A stretch of 64,000 bases of DNA from Gammaproteobacteria bacterium (GTDB taxonomy: Bacteria > Pseudomonadota > Gammaproteobacteria > HyVt-429): contig JAADGI010000035.1 of assembly GCA_013152415.1 (NCBI GenBank), positions 1 to 64,000 of the forward strand. Reading direction: 5' to 3'. Both the position numbers and the translations under genes were made by a program. Below, in pieces: positions 39,223 through 48,222 of the stretch. The notes beneath the pieces are model-generated. The model saw nothing but the letters and a program-made list of their open reading frames with translations, was not told the origin of the DNA and ran no database searches. Position 1 is the first letter of the stretch; each line of letters begins with the position of its first letter.

Positions 39223-40632
39223 CTAAACGCTGTAGTACATGTCGAACTCTACCGGATGGGTGGTCATACGCAGGCGCGTAATCTCTTCCATTTTGAGTTC
39301 GATGTAGGCGTCGATAGAATCATCAGTAAACACACCGCCGGCAGTGAGGAAGCCGCGGTCCTGGTCTAGTGCATCCAGGGCCTGATCCAGCGAAAAGCAC
39401 ACCGTCGGGATGTTCTTCTCTTCTTCAGGCGGTAGGTCATAGAGATCTTTATCCATGGCTTCACCCGGATGGATCTTGTTCTGGATGCCGTCGAGGCCAG
39501 CCATCAACAGGGCAGCGAAGGTGAAGTAGACATTACCGGCAGCATCCGGGAAACGGACTTCAATACGGCGACCTTTGGGATTGGATTCAAACGGAATCCG
39601 GATCGATGCCGAGCGGTTACGGGCCGAGTAGGCCAGTAGGGTCGGGGCCTCAAAGCCGGGTACCAAGCGTTTGTAGCTGTTGGTGGAGCCATTGGTGAAG
39701 GCGTTGAGGGCACGGGCATGTTTGATGATGCCGCCGATGTAGAACAGCGCGGTTTCACTCAGATTGCCGTAACCGTCACCATGGAACAGGTTCTCACCGT
39801 CCTTGGATAGGGATTGGTGGACGTGCATGCCATTACCGTTATCACCCACCAGAGGCTTGGGCATAAAGGTCGCCGTCTTGCCATAGGTATGGGCAACATT
39901 GTGTACACAGTATTTGAGTATCTGGTTCATGTCCGCACGACGTACCAAGGTGTCGAAGCGAGTACCAATTTCGCACTGGCCGGCAGTGGCGACTTCATGG
40001 TGGTGCACCTCAACACTCACCCCCATCTCCTCCATGGCCATGCACATGGCGGCACGTAGGTCCATAAGGGAATCAACCGGGGGAACGGGGAAGTAGCCCC
40101 CTTTGGTGCCAGGGCGATGGCCGATATTGCCATCCTCAAAAACTTTTTCAGAATTCCACTCGGCCTCTTCCGAATCCACTTTGTAGAAGGCACCGCTCAT
40201 GCTGGCACCCCAACGTACATCATCTAGCACAAAGAACTCCGGCTCGGGACCAAAGTAGGCGGTATCGGCGATGCCGGTAGACTTCATATAGGCCTCGGCG
40301 CGTTTGGCGATGGTGCGTGGATCACGCTCGTAACCCTGCATGGTAGTCGGTTCGATAATGTCACAACGTACTATCAGGGTGGGTTCTTCCATGAACGGGT
40401 CCATAATTGCGGTGCTAACGTCAGGCATGAGGATCATGTCGGACTCGTTAATACCCTTCCATCCGGCGATGGAGGAGCCGTCGAACATCTTGCCATTTTC
40501 GAACATGTCCTCGTCGGTCACATGTGCGGGCATGGTGACATGCTGTTCCTTACCTTTGGTGTCGGTAAAACGGAAGTCGACAAACTTCACGCCCTCGTCC
40601 TTGATTAGTTTTAAAACATCACTTGCAGACAT
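39223..40632 (-). CDS. glnA: type I glutamine synthetase
   Basis: The protein is about 469 residues from the ATG at 40632. It makes glutamine from glutamate and ammonia as a dodecamer. Blocks seen: [19 protein letters not shown], the metal-binding region [19 protein letters not shown], and [20 protein letters not shown]. The adenylylation site [10 protein letters not shown] places Tyr at residue 398, as in enteric enzymes, so GlnE-type regulation is expected. A sigma-54 promoter and two NtrC boxes lie upstream. Confidence 0.98.
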   Translation of the reverse strand: MSASDVLKLIKDEGVKFVDFRFTDTKGKEQHVTMPAHVTDEDMFENGKMFDGSSIAGWKGINESDMILMPDVSTAIMDPFMEEPTLIVRCDIIEPTTMQGYERDPRTIAKRAEAYMKSTGIADTAYFGPEPEFFVLDDVRWGASMSGAFYKVDSEEAEWNSEKVFEDGNIGHRPGTKGGYFPVPPVDSLMDLRAAMCMAMEEMGVSVEVHHHEVATAGQCEIGTRFDTLVRRADMNQILKYCVHNVAHTYGKTATFMPKPLVGDNGNGMHVHQSLSKDGENLFHGDGYGNLSETALFYIGGIIKHARALNAFTNGSTNSYKRLVPGFEAPTLLAYSARNRSASIRIPFESNPKGRRIEVRFPDAAGNVYFTFAALLMAGLDGIQNKIHPGEAMDKDLYDLPPEEEKNIPTVCFSLDQALDALDQDRGFLTAGGVFTDDSIDAYIELKMEEITRLRMTTHPVEFDMYYSV

Positions 40633-40702
40633 CGGGTATTCCCCCTTCAAAATCGATTCAATTTGGTGACAGCACCGGAGCTAAACTTGCGACGGACTAT
40701 TT

Positions 40703-40718
40703 TGCACGAAGTATGCCA
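40703..40718 (-). promoter_or_regulatory. sigma-54 promoter of glnA
   Basis: On the minus strand TGGCATACTTCGTGCA has GG and GC separated by exactly 10 bp, matching the -24/-12 consensus TGGCAC-N5-TTGCA with two changes. The transcript would start near 40692, about 60 bp before the glnA start codon. Confidence 0.75.
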
Positions 40719-40781
40719 GCGGTCAAATCTACGTATGTTGTTGATTGCTATAAGATAAGATGGTGTGCCCAGAGCAAAACA

Positions 40782-40798
40782 TGCACGAGTTTAGTGCA
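40782..40798. promoter_or_regulatory. NtrC-binding box (enhancer 1)
   Basis: TGCAC-GAGTTTA-GTGCA is a perfect 5-bp inverted repeat over 7 bp and fits the NtrC box GCAC-N7-GTGC. Its centre lies about 98 bp upstream of the predicted glnA transcript start. Confidence 0.65.
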
Positions 40799-40811
40799 AT
40801 TGGTGCCCAAT

Positions 40812-40828
40812 TGCACTATGACGGTGCA
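40812..40828. promoter_or_regulatory. NtrC-binding box (enhancer 2)
   Basis: TGCACTATGACGGTGCA fits the enteric box GCACTAAAATGGTGC closely. Its centre is 30 bp (about three helix turns) from box 1, so both lie on the same face of the DNA, like the paired sites of enteric glnA. Confidence 0.75.
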
Positions 40829-40847
40829 ACTGGGCCAAAATGGTGCG

Positions 40848-42023
40848 TTATTGGTAACACAGGTCCAGGCTGCCGATCTGGGGATCATCCTCTACCGCAT
40901 CACGGAAGCGTTTCAGTAGCAGAGCCCGTTGGGTCTCGCCCTGGACGATATCCACCGGCAAATACAACACCACATGAATCTGGCCGTTGAGGTAGTGAAG
41001 GCTGGCCTTTTTGATCTGGGTGGCCTCCTGGATGCCGATGAGTTTGCGGTTGAGTCCACCCAGAAATTCCTGGCGTAGGGGCAGGCCCAGTGTGGGTGAG
41101 GCCAGCTCATCGTCTTCCGGGTCGATATGGACCATCACGTCACTCACGCTGTCGAGTACCTCACAAATGCGCAGGCGCACGGTCTCACTGATGTGGTGCC
41201 CCTCAGACACACTAATCTTGTTGTCGACCAGAATATGGACGTCCACCAGGGCATGGCCCCCGGTGCGGCGGGTGCGCAACATGTGCAGCGCCTTGACCCC
41301 CTGTATGTCCAAAATGGTGTTGCGAATTTTGGCCACTTCCTCTTCGCTGAGGGCGGTATCTATGAGTTCCTTGATGGCGGACCAACCCAGGTGCCAACCA
41401 ATCTGGGCGATCATCATAGCCACACCCAGGGCGGCCAAGGCATCCAGATAGGGATAGCCGGCCAGACTGCCGGCGATGCCGGCAAATACAATCACCGATG
41501 AGATGGCATCGCTGCGGTGGTGCCAGGCGTTGGCCCGTAACAGGTTGGATTTGTAGCGATCTGCGGCACGAACCGTGTAACGGTACAGGCCCTCTTTGGC
41601 GACTATGGTGATCGCTGCTGCCCACAAAGTCAGAATATCGGGCAGGGGTAAGGACCCCGGTTGGCGCAGGCGCATACCGGCGTTGATGGCAATGCCACCG
41701 GCCACCACGATTAAGGCCACCCCGAGTACGACAGTGATGGCGGTTTCGATACGGCCGTGGCCATAGGGGTGTTCGGCGTCAGCGGCCTTGGCACCGTGTT
41801 TGATGGCAAAGAGGACGAGTAAATCGGTAGTAATATCAGACAGGGTGTGGATGCCGTCCGCTACCAGGGCCTGGGAATGTCCCAGGATACCGATGGTGAC
41901 CTGGCCAGCAGCCAGCAAGGTGTTGACGGCCAGACTGACAAGGGTGACGCGACGGCTGGCGCGATAGCGCACCGGGTCACTGGTATCCAGCATGGTGTGG
42001 TGTGTGTCGTGATCGTCAGCCAT
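40848..42023 (-). CDS. cation diffusion facilitator metal transporter
   Basis: The 391-residue protein has six predicted membrane helices. The CDF metal sites are present: SQALVADGIHTLSDITTDLL (HxxxD in TM2) and NAWHHRSDAISSVIVF (HHxxD in TM5). A cytoplasmic CDF domain follows (RTRRTGGHALVDVHILVDN). About 90 residues after it (from 300) add a second small domain. It exports divalent cations such as zinc or iron using protons. The N-terminal His-rich MADDHDTHHT may bind metal. It is followed by the glnA control region. Confidence 0.93.
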   Translation of the reverse strand: MADDHDTHHTMLDTSDPVRYRASRRVTLVSLAVNTLLAAGQVTIGILGHSQALVADGIHTLSDITTDLLVLFAIKHGAKAADAEHPYGHGRIETAITVVLGVALIVVAGGIAINAGMRLRQPGSLPLPDILTLWAAAITIVAKEGLYRYTVRAADRYKSNLLRANAWHHRSDAISSVIVFAGIAGSLAGYPYLDALAALGVAMMIAQIGWHLGWSAIKELIDTALSEEEVAKIRNTILDIQGVKALHMLRTRRTGGHALVDVHILVDNKISVSEGHHISETVRLRICEVLDSVSDVMVHIDPEDDELASPTLGLPLRQEFLGGLNRKLIGIQEATQIKKASLHYLNGQIHVVLYLPVDIVQGETQRALLLKRFRDAVEDDPQIGSLDLCYQ

Positions 42024-42054
42024 TGTTTAGCTATGGTGAACTCGATTGATCGTT

Positions 42055-42282
42055 TTAGCTACCCACACGCAGCGTAACGATAATTTTATTATCGGCCTGT
42101 TGGGTGTCGACGACGTGATGACCGTTGACCCTGCACCACGCCGGAATATCGTGCAGGGCACCGGGATCGGTGCAATGGACTTCCAGAATATCACCAGGTT
42201 CCAGTTCTGCGACCCGGTCCTGGGTGCGAATGACGGGCATGGGGCATAGCAGATTGGTAGCATCAAGCATATGGTGGCTCAT
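42055..42282 (-). CDS. TusA-like sulfur carrier protein
   Basis: The protein is about 75 residues from the ATG at 42282, which overlaps the stop of the upstream gene as ATGA. The sulfur-accepting Cys13 is in the CPMPV motif (DATNLLCPMPVIRTQDRV). TusA proteins carry persulfide to tRNA thiolases and, in sulfur oxidisers, to oxidation pathways. Coupling to the PP-loop gene suggests it hands sulfur to that enzyme. The His-rich LHDIPAWCRVNGHHVVD adds a second Cys. Confidence 0.88.
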   Translation of the reverse strand: MSHHMLDATNLLCPMPVIRTQDRVAELEPGDILEVHCTDPGALHDIPAWCRVNGHHVVDTQQADNKIIVTLRVGS

Positions 42283-43322
42283 ATGTACCACGCTTCCTGC
42301 ATTTCGTTGCTGGTCAGGGGCGTCACCTCGAAATGACGTGGACTGCCGGTCTGTTCCACCACATCAATATGCACGTTGTCTGCATCCCGGCCTTGTCCAA
42401 AGCGGGCGGTGATGCGTGCGGCAAGCTCCAGATCGCTGTCACTGGTCTGGCCCTCGATCAATACCAGGGGACCGTTGTGACTGGTGCCATACATGTAGGT
42501 AAAGCGGTGCCGGTAACCTTTTAGATAGTTGTTTTCACCGCTGTCGCGGCCGATGATTAGCTTAAAATTAGGTCGTGGCCGCAGGTGGCGTCCCACTTTT
42601 AACAGCATAATGTCGTCGATTTCATAGCGCTTTTCACCTTGGGTGGCCCATAAATCACGTAGCTTGTCAGAATATTTTTCATCGGTGAGAAAGCAGCATC
42701 CACCAGCGGGCTGGGCATAGTCTTCAATGCCAAATTGTTTGGCCAGGGCGATCTGTGGTTTGCGGGAACGACCATTAAAATCATAGAGCGCATCGCGGTC
42801 TACCCAGGCCTCTCGTTCTGGCAATGTCTCAGGTAGCAGTTTGGCACACAGGGGGCGCAGCAGCCGGTCTTCGGCACCGGACTCCTGAGCGATGACCGGC
42901 ATGGTGTCACGTCGCTGCGACATGGGTCGTTGGCCGATGACCTCACCGGTTATAATAAAATCAAAGCCATGGGCATTAACCCACTCATTGGCCTTGCGTA
43001 CCATAAAGCCCTTGCAGTCCAGGCAGGGGTTGAGATTGGCGCCGTAACCGTGTTTAGGGTTGATGACCACATCTTTGTATTGCTCTATGACATCCACGAT
43101 ATGCAGCTTTATGCCCAGTTGTTCTGCCACCCACAGGGCATTATTGCGCTTGGGTTTTTTGCGGTCCTGGTTGCGAATGGCGTGAGTATGGCCCTCGACA
43201 CAGAAGCCCGTAAAAAAATTAATGCCTTCCACGTGTACACCCTGGTCGAGAATCACTTTGGCCGCTAACATGGAGTCGAGACCACCTGAAATCAGGGCTA
43301 CAGCTTTGCGTGGAGTGTTCAT
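42279..43322 (-). CDS. PP-loop ATPase, tRNA-thiolase-like (MnmA/ThiI-related)
   Basis: The 347-residue protein has the PP-loop SGGLDS (12-17). NPCLDCKGFMV, GRPMSQRRDTMPVI-like and QPAGGCCFLTDEKYSDKLRD are Cys-containing blocks of the COG0482-like family often annotated as a thiouridylase or ThiI-like protein. The C-terminal NFKLIIGRDSGENNYLKGYR is a separate domain. It shares a stop/start overlap with the TusA gene. A tRNA-thiolation role is inferred from the family and the partner; the modified base is not known. Confidence 0.8.
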   Translation of the reverse strand: MNTPRKAVALISGGLDSMLAAKVILDQGVHVEGINFFTGFCVEGHTHAIRNQDRKKPKRNNALWVAEQLGIKLHIVDVIEQYKDVVINPKHGYGANLNPCLDCKGFMVRKANEWVNAHGFDFIITGEVIGQRPMSQRRDTMPVIAQESGAEDRLLRPLCAKLLPETLPEREAWVDRDALYDFNGRSRKPQIALAKQFGIEDYAQPAGGCCFLTDEKYSDKLRDLWATQGEKRYEIDDIMLLKVGRHLRPRPNFKLIIGRDSGENNYLKGYRHRFTYMYGTSHNGPLVLIEGQTSDSDLELAARITARFGQGRDADNVHIDVVEQTGSPRHFEVTPLTSNEMQEAWYI

Positions 43323-43567
43323 CAGTATAGGGTAGAAATTGATTTGGGGCGGTGTATCGGAAGGCGTAAAAGAAAAAGGGCCCGCAAGGCGGACCCTATG
43401 TTTTTCTTATTATAACAACTGTAGCGACCCGTTTGGATTAAGGTCTGCTCCTCCTCGGTGATTTCGGCGTGGCCGTTCAACGAGGGGGAACCATATCCGA
43501 AATAATCAGGGATGTCTATGTCGGTAACATAAAATTCTATGATAAGCGTTAATCTTATTTGGCACAT
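43322..43567 (-). CDS. possible small ORF before the PP-loop gene
   Basis: An 81-codon frame starts at an ATG at 43567 and ends TGA, overlapping the next start codon as TGATG. The middle (DIDIPDYFGYGSPSLNGHAE, then EEEQTLIQTGRYSCYN) reads like a real protein. However, a terminator hairpin lies inside the last third and there is no obvious ribosome site. The tail after residue 55 is probably not coding. It could be a leader peptide or a chance frame. Confidence 0.3.
   Translation of the reverse strand: MCQIRLTLIIEFYVTDIDIPDYFGYGSPSLNGHAEITEEEQTLIQTGRYSCYNKKNIGSALRALFLLRLPIHRPKSISTLY
43370..43397 (-). terminator. terminator-like hairpin in the PP-loop/tusA leader
   Basis: On the minus strand AGGGTCCGC-CTT-GCGGGCCCT (43377-43397) has one mismatch in a 9-bp stem and is followed by TTTTTCTTTT. 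No minus-strand gene is known to end here. It sits about 50 bp before the PP-loop start, so it may act as an attenuator or end a short transcript. Confidence 0.5.
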
Positions 43568-43577
43568 GGTTTGCAGC

Positions 43578-43583
43578 TATAAT
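43578..43583 (+). promoter_or_regulatory. possible -10 element of mtgA
   Basis: TATAAT at 43578-43583 is a perfect -10 hexamer 42 bp before the mtgA start. The -35 is weak (TTATTT). Confidence 0.35.
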
Positions 43584-43624
43584 ACCCAGCCGTTTGTTCG
43601 GCGACCCCTTTTCTATACCTCAAG

Positions 43625-44494
43625 ATGCCTACCCATACCGTAACCCGAGGCTTGCAGCGCTATTGGCGCTGGGTACGTGGCATCGTTTTTTTTATCGGGG
43701 TCAGCGTGGTCGTCGATATCTTCTACCTTGCCACAATCTGGCCAGATTGGTCCCGGCTTGCCAATCGCAGCGTACCCATCACTAAATCCCGCTTTATTGA
43801 GCGCTATGAAACTCAGCAATTGGCAGACCGAAGCTTGCCAGTACTGCGGTGGCGACCTGTCAGTATCAATCAGATTCCACGACATTTGATCAGAGCCACG
43901 GTGATTGCCGAGGACGCTGAGTTCTTTGGGCACAGCGGTTTTGATTTTGCCGCCATGCGTCGTGCATTTAATTACAACTTGAAGCAGGGCAAGGTGGCGC
44001 GAGGGGCAAGTACAATTTCCCAACAGACGGCCAAGAACTTATTTTTTACGCCTTCACGTAATCCTTTGCGAAAATGGCACGAGGCGGTGTTGACCTGGGC
44101 CATGGAAAAAAATCTGTCCAAGGCTCGCATACTCGAGTTGTACCTTAATATTGTTGAGTTTGGGCCTGGAATCTATGGTGTCGATGCGGCATCCCGAGCG
44201 TACTGGAATAAATCTGTGGCTGCAGTGACCCTGAACGAGGCTGCCGGTCTGGCGGCCTCATTGCCCAGTCCGAAAAAAAGTAATCCCCACTCCCGGAGTG
44301 CCTTTTATCTAAGCCATTTGGCCAAGATAAAACGCCGCTTGTACCGGACTCTGGGTGTTAGCAGTGCCACCCAGGACAGAAGTGGGGATAAAGATGGGTT
44401 ATTAAAACAGTGGTCACCGGAGTTGATAGGGCCGGCTGACTCTGTGGCTGAACCAGAAAATTCTGTCGATGCGGACGAAGAGGAAGATTTATGA
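43625..44494 (+). CDS. mtgA: monofunctional peptidoglycan transglycosylase MtgA
   Basis: The 289-residue protein has an N-terminal membrane anchor (IVFFIGVSVVVDIFYLATI) and a GT51 domain. TVIAEDAEFFGHSGFDFAAM holds the catalytic Glu. RGASTISQQTAKNLFF and ILELYLNIVEFGPGIYGVDA are the other conserved blocks. It polymerises glycan strands from lipid II at the outer face of the inner membrane. About 55 extra C-terminal residues, acidic at the end (VDADEEEDL), go beyond the usual MtgA length. Confidence 0.94.
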   Translation: MPTHTVTRGLQRYWRWVRGIVFFIGVSVVVDIFYLATIWPDWSRLANRSVPITKSRFIERYETQQLADRSLPVLRWRPVSINQIPRHLIRATVIAEDAEFFGHSGFDFAAMRRAFNYNLKQGKVARGASTISQQTAKNLFFTPSRNPLRKWHEAVLTWAMEKNLSKARILELYLNIVEFGPGIYGVDAASRAYWNKSVAAVTLNEAAGLAASLPSPKKSNPHSRSAFYLSHLAKIKRRLYRTLGVSSATQDRSGDKDGLLKQWSPELIGPADSVAEPENSVDADEEEDL

Positions 44495-44584
44495 CCTCAT
44501 GGCCTGCTAAAATGCGGCGTCGTGTGAAGACGGGACCCATTGCCCCATCTTTGTTGACCTTACCCAAACAATAAGAGATTCGTT

Positions 44585-45484
44585 TTGACCTTTCAGAATT
44601 TGATTCTCAGTCTGCAGCACTTTTGGTCAGATCAGGGCTGTTTGTTGATGCAGCCCTATGACATGGAAGTGGGTGCAGGGACTTTCCACCCGGCCACCTT
44701 TTTGAATGCCATTGGACCTGAGCCCATACGTGCCGCCTATGTGCAGCCTTCGCGCCGGCCCACCGATGGTCGTTATGGGGAGAATCCCAATCGGCTGCAA
44801 CACTATTATCAGTATCAGGTTATCCTCAAGCCTTCACCGACCGACATACAGACGCTTTACCTCGATTCCCTGCGCATGTTGGGCATCGACCCGCTGACCC
44901 ACGACATCCGTTTTGTAGAGGACGATTGGGAATCTCCCACCCTGGGGGCCTGGGGTCTGGGTTGGGAGGTATGGTTGGACGGTATGGAAGTGACCCAGTT
45001 TACTTATTTCCAACAGGTTGGGGGACTCGACTGCAAGCCGGTCACCGGTGAAATTACTTATGGGCTCGAACGCATCGCCATGTATCTGCAAGGTGTCGAC
45101 AGCGTGTTTGATTTGCAGTGGGCGGCGGGTCTGAGTTACGGCGACATCTTCCATCAAAATGAGGTGGAGATGTCTACATTTAATTTTGAACATGCCGATG
45201 TGCCGTCTCTGTTTGATCACTTTGATCGTTGCGAGTCACAGAGCAAGGCCTTGGTGGAGGCCAACTTGCCATTACCCGCCTATGACTTGGTGCTCAAGGC
45301 CTCCCACGCCTTTAATCTTCTCGATGCCCGTCACGCCATCAGCGTCACCGAACGCGCCCGCTACATCGGCCGCATTCGGGCCTTGGCCCGTGCCGTGGCC
45401 CAGGCCTATTACGAAAGCCGCGAGGCTTTGGGTTTCCCGCGTGGTAAAAAACCAAACCCCGTCACCAGGCGCAAGAGTCGCTGA
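44585..45484 (+). CDS. glyQ: glycyl-tRNA synthetase alpha subunit
   Basis: The 299-residue subunit carries the aminoacylation site of the alpha2-beta2 enzyme. [58 protein letters not shown] and [15 protein letters not shown] are typical. The start is a TTG; no ATG lies nearby upstream in frame and the protein begins where GlyQ normally begins. glyS follows after 3 bp. The C-terminal [12 protein letters not shown] is slightly extended. Confidence 0.97.
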   Translation: MTFQNLILSLQHFWSDQGCLLMQPYDMEVGAGTFHPATFLNAIGPEPIRAAYVQPSRRPTDGRYGENPNRLQHYYQYQVILKPSPTDIQTLYLDSLRMLGIDPLTHDIRFVEDDWESPTLGAWGLGWEVWLDGMEVTQFTYFQQVGGLDCKPVTGEITYGLERIAMYLQGVDSVFDLQWAAGLSYGDIFHQNEVEMSTFNFEHADVPSLFDHFDRCESQSKALVEANLPLPAYDLVLKASHAFNLLDARHAISVTERARYIGRIRALARAVAQAYYESREALGFPRGKKPNPVTRRKSR

Positions 45485-45487
45485 ACC

Positions 45488-47593
45488 ATGGCAGTTAAAA
45501 AGAAAAAGGTCGCAGCGCCCAGCCTGTTAGTCGAGTTGGGTACCGAAGAACTCCCCCCCAAGGCTTTGTTTGATTTGAGTGCGGCCCTGGGTGAACACCT
45601 TTATAAGGGGCTACAACAGGCGGCCCTCGTCGCCCAGGACAGCGAAGATTACGCAGTCTATGCCACTCCACGACGTCTGGCGGTCAAAGTGCCCGCTGTG
45701 TTGCTGCGTCAGCCGGATCGTGAACAAGAGCGTCGTGGCCCCGCAATACAGGCGGCCTTTGATGGACACGGCGTGCCGACGAAGGCGGCATTAGGTTTTG
45801 CCGGTTCCTGTGGTGTCGCCATAGATAAATTGCAGCGTCTGGAAACCGACAAAGGCAGTTGGTTGGTGTACCGAAAACGCCAAAAAGGTCAGGCAGCAAA
45901 AAAACTGATTCCCGATATTCTCGCCGAGGCCCTGGCCAAGCTGCCGATCCCAAAACGTATGCGTTGGGCCGATATGGATGCCGAGTTTGTCCGCCCGGTG
46001 CATTGGTTGGTTCTGCTCCACGGGGCCGATGTGATCCCGGCCACCCTGTTGTCGGTAAAATCCGGACGTCACAGCATGGGCCATCGCTTTCATTACCCCA
46101 AGCCCATCGCACTGCGTAATGCCTCGGTTTACCCCGACATACTTGAGAAGCGCGGCTATGTCATCGCTGATTTTGCCAAACGCCGCCACAAGATTGAGCA
46201 AGGTGTGGCACGGCTGGCCAAAGCCAAACAGGGCCGGGTCCTGGCAGACGATGCCTTGCTGGATGAGGTCACCGGTTTGGTGGAGTGGCCGCAACCCATA
46301 CTCGGTGAGTTCGACAAGGCCTTCTTGAAGGTGCCGCCGGAACCCTTGATCACCACCATGCGTGATAATCAAAAATATTTTGCGGTAACCAAAAAGTCGG
46401 GAGCACTCTTGCCCTACTTTATAACTGTGGCCAATATCAAAAGCCGCAGCCCGGCCAAGATCCGCAAAGGCAATGAACGTGTGCTGGCGGCCCGCTTTGC
46501 CGATGCCCGGTTTTTCTGGGATACAGACCGTAAGAGCAAATTGGCCGACCATGTGGCGGGGCTTGCCGATGTGGTGTTCCATAAAAAATTAGGCTCCATG
46601 GGCGACAAGGTAGAGCGATTGGCTAAGTTGGCGGGGGCCATTGCCGTAGACCTGGGGGCCGACCCCACCCTGGCGGAACGGGCCGGATTGCTGAGCAAGG
46701 CTGATCTTTTGACCGGCATGGTCGGGGAGTTTCCCAGCCTGCAAGGCACCATGGGTCGTTACTACGCAGGTCATGATGGTGAAGACCCACAGCTTGCCAC
46801 TGCCATGGAAGAACAATATCTACCACGTTATGCCGGTGATCGACTGCCCCAAGGCGACGTGGGCCGAGCCGTGGCCATTGCCGACAAGCTCGATAGTCTG
46901 GTGGGTATCTTTGGTGTGGGTGAAGAACCCAGCGGTGTCAAAGACCCCTTTGCCTTGCGACGTGCGGCCTTAGGTGTGTTACGCATCATGATCGAACAGG
47001 GTCTGTCACTGGACCTTCGCCAGTTGCTGGGGCGTAGCGCAGCAGGGTACGGCACACTGATTCAACCCGATGGGGTCGTCGAACGTGTTTACGATTATAT
47101 GATGGAACGCCTGCGGGCCTATTATCAGGACAAGGGCATCAGTGTTGATGTGTTTGAATCGGTACGGGTGTGTCGCCCCGTCCAACCCAGAGACTTTGAT
47201 CAACGGGTACGGGCGGTGATGGCCTTTCGTAAACTGCCCGAGGCCGAGAGCCTGACCGCCGCCAATAAGCGTATCCGCAATATCCTGCGTCAAGCTGGAA
47301 AGGTGACCCAGGTCGATAGCGATGATTCGTCCCTGCTGGTTGAGCCTACGGAACAATCCCTGGCAAAACAAATAGACGCCATGACCACCCAGGTATCGCC
47401 GTTATTTGAGTCTGGTGACTACAGTGTTGCCCTCAAGGCCCTGGCAGGCCTGCGCGATAGCGTGGATAAGTTTTTCGATGACATCATGGTGATGGTGGAT
47501 GACACCGCGCTACGGGATGCGCGACTGCGCTTGCTCAAACGACTCGGTGATTTGTTCCTGAGAGTGGCAGATCTTTCTAAGCTGCAGTCGTAA
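45488..47593 (+). CDS. glyS: glycyl-tRNA synthetase beta subunit
   Basis: The 701-residue subunit binds tRNA-Gly. LLVELGTEELPPKALFDLSA at the N terminus, VDRGAGKSRH-like MGHRFHYPKPIALRNASVYP, PPEPLITTMRDNQKYFAVTK and RVLAARFADARFFWDTDRKS are conserved GlyS blocks. A C-terminal anticodon-binding DALR-like domain ends the protein. The length matches E. coli GlyS (689). The gene is followed by a long palindromic repeat. Confidence 0.97.
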   Translation: MAVKKKKVAAPSLLVELGTEELPPKALFDLSAALGEHLYKGLQQAALVAQDSEDYAVYATPRRLAVKVPAVLLRQPDREQERRGPAIQAAFDGHGVPTKAALGFAGSCGVAIDKLQRLETDKGSWLVYRKRQKGQAAKKLIPDILAEALAKLPIPKRMRWADMDAEFVRPVHWLVLLHGADVIPATLLSVKSGRHSMGHRFHYPKPIALRNASVYPDILEKRGYVIADFAKRRHKIEQGVARLAKAKQGRVLADDALLDEVTGLVEWPQPILGEFDKAFLKVPPEPLITTMRDNQKYFAVTKKSGALLPYFITVANIKSRSPAKIRKGNERVLAARFADARFFWDTDRKSKLADHVAGLADVVFHKKLGSMGDKVERLAKLAGAIAVDLGADPTLAERAGLLSKADLLTGMVGEFPSLQGTMGRYYAGHDGEDPQLATAMEEQYLPRYAGDRLPQGDVGRAVAIADKLDSLVGIFGVGEEPSGVKDPFALRRAALGVLRIMIEQGLSLDLRQLLGRSAAGYGTLIQPDGVVERVYDYMMERLRAYYQDKGISVDVFESVRVCRPVQPRDFDQRVRAVMAFRKLPEAESLTAANKRIRNILRQAGKVTQVDSDDSSLLVEPTEQSLAKQIDAMTTQVSPLFESGDYSVALKALAGLRDSVDKFFDDIMVMVDDTALRDARLRLLKRLGDLFLRVADLSKLQS

Positions 47594-47691
47594 ACGCGGA
47601 GGGCGCAGAGGCGCAAAGTACGCAGAGAAAGATCATTTGGCCTTATATTTAAATCTCCGCGACCTCTGCGCCTCTGCGAGCTTTGCGTTTT
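47592..47691. repeat. palindromic GCGGAGG/CTCTGCG repeat, copy 1
   Basis: CGCGGAGGGCGCAGAGGCGC near 47594-47613 is matched in inverted form by CTCTGCGCCTCTGCGAGC near 47667-47684. The element fills the space between glyS and the MazG gene. It belongs to a dispersed family of GC-rich palindromes; a second copy lies at 48069-48185. Confidence 0.75.
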
Positions 47692-47722
47692 ATACGGGCA
47701 TCCAATAGTTGGAGATTAGGCA

Positions 47723-48052
47723 ATGAACAAAGATTCCTATGATGACATGTTGGCCAAGGTCCAGGCCTTCCACGATAAACACGATTTCAAGGCTACCGGT
47801 GGCGAAGAGTTGGCCTATCGGGTGGCGTTGATGGCGGAAGAGCTGGGGGAGATTTCTTCCTGTGTGACCAAGGGCAAAGACGTCACTGAGCTGGCCGAAG
47901 AATGCGCCGATCTGTTTATACTGGTGCTCGGTACCGCCATTTCTGCGGATTTTGATCTTAAACGGGCCTTTTGGGACAAGATGGAAAAACTCGATAAGCG
48001 CAAATCCAGGATGATCAATGGCCGTATTCGGGTGTCTGAGTTTCGGGAATGA
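47723..48052 (+). CDS. MazG-like nucleotide pyrophosphohydrolase
   Basis: The 109-residue all-helical protein has the MazG/dUTPase-like metal motif EELGE-x12-E-x3-D (AEELGEISSCV, then LAEECADLFILVLG). It probably cleaves (d)NTPs, perhaps damaged or non-canonical ones. Its start is preceded by GGAG. It is placed between palindromic repeats in the glyS-gmhB cluster. Confidence 0.88.
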   Translation: MNKDSYDDMLAKVQAFHDKHDFKATGGEELAYRVALMAEELGEISSCVTKGKDVTELAEECADLFILVLGTAISADFDLKRAFWDKMEKLDKRKSRMINGRIRVSEFRE

Positions 48053-48068
48053 TGTTTGGGGCCGTCGT

Positions 48069-48185
48069 TAACGCGGAGGTCGCAGAGGCGCGAAGGCGCA
48101 GAGGGGAACTATGTCTATAGGGTGCTTCTTTCATCTTCTTTGTAAAACCTCTGCGTCCTTTGCGCCTCCGCGTGCTCTGCGTTAC
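48069..48185. repeat. palindromic GCGGAGG/CTCTGCG repeat, copy 2
   Basis: ACGCGGAGGTCGCAGAGGCG (48070-48089) is mirrored by TTTGCGCCTCCGCGTGCTCT (48159-48178). It is similar to copy 1. Degenerate relatives are seen at 49541-49571 (GCCGCAGAGGTGCTAAGGGC) and possibly 31557-31622. Confidence 0.75.
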
Positions 48186-48222
48186 ATTCCAGTGCAATAA
48201 GTAATTCTTAGACACTATTATT

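Noticed and set aside
40794-40816. Perfect palindrome GTGCAATTGG-TGC-CCAATTGCAC read as a terminator or as a second sigma-54 promoter
   Set aside because: No T-run follows, and GG/GC spacing is 9 rather than 10 bp. It probably reflects the overlap of the two NtrC boxes.
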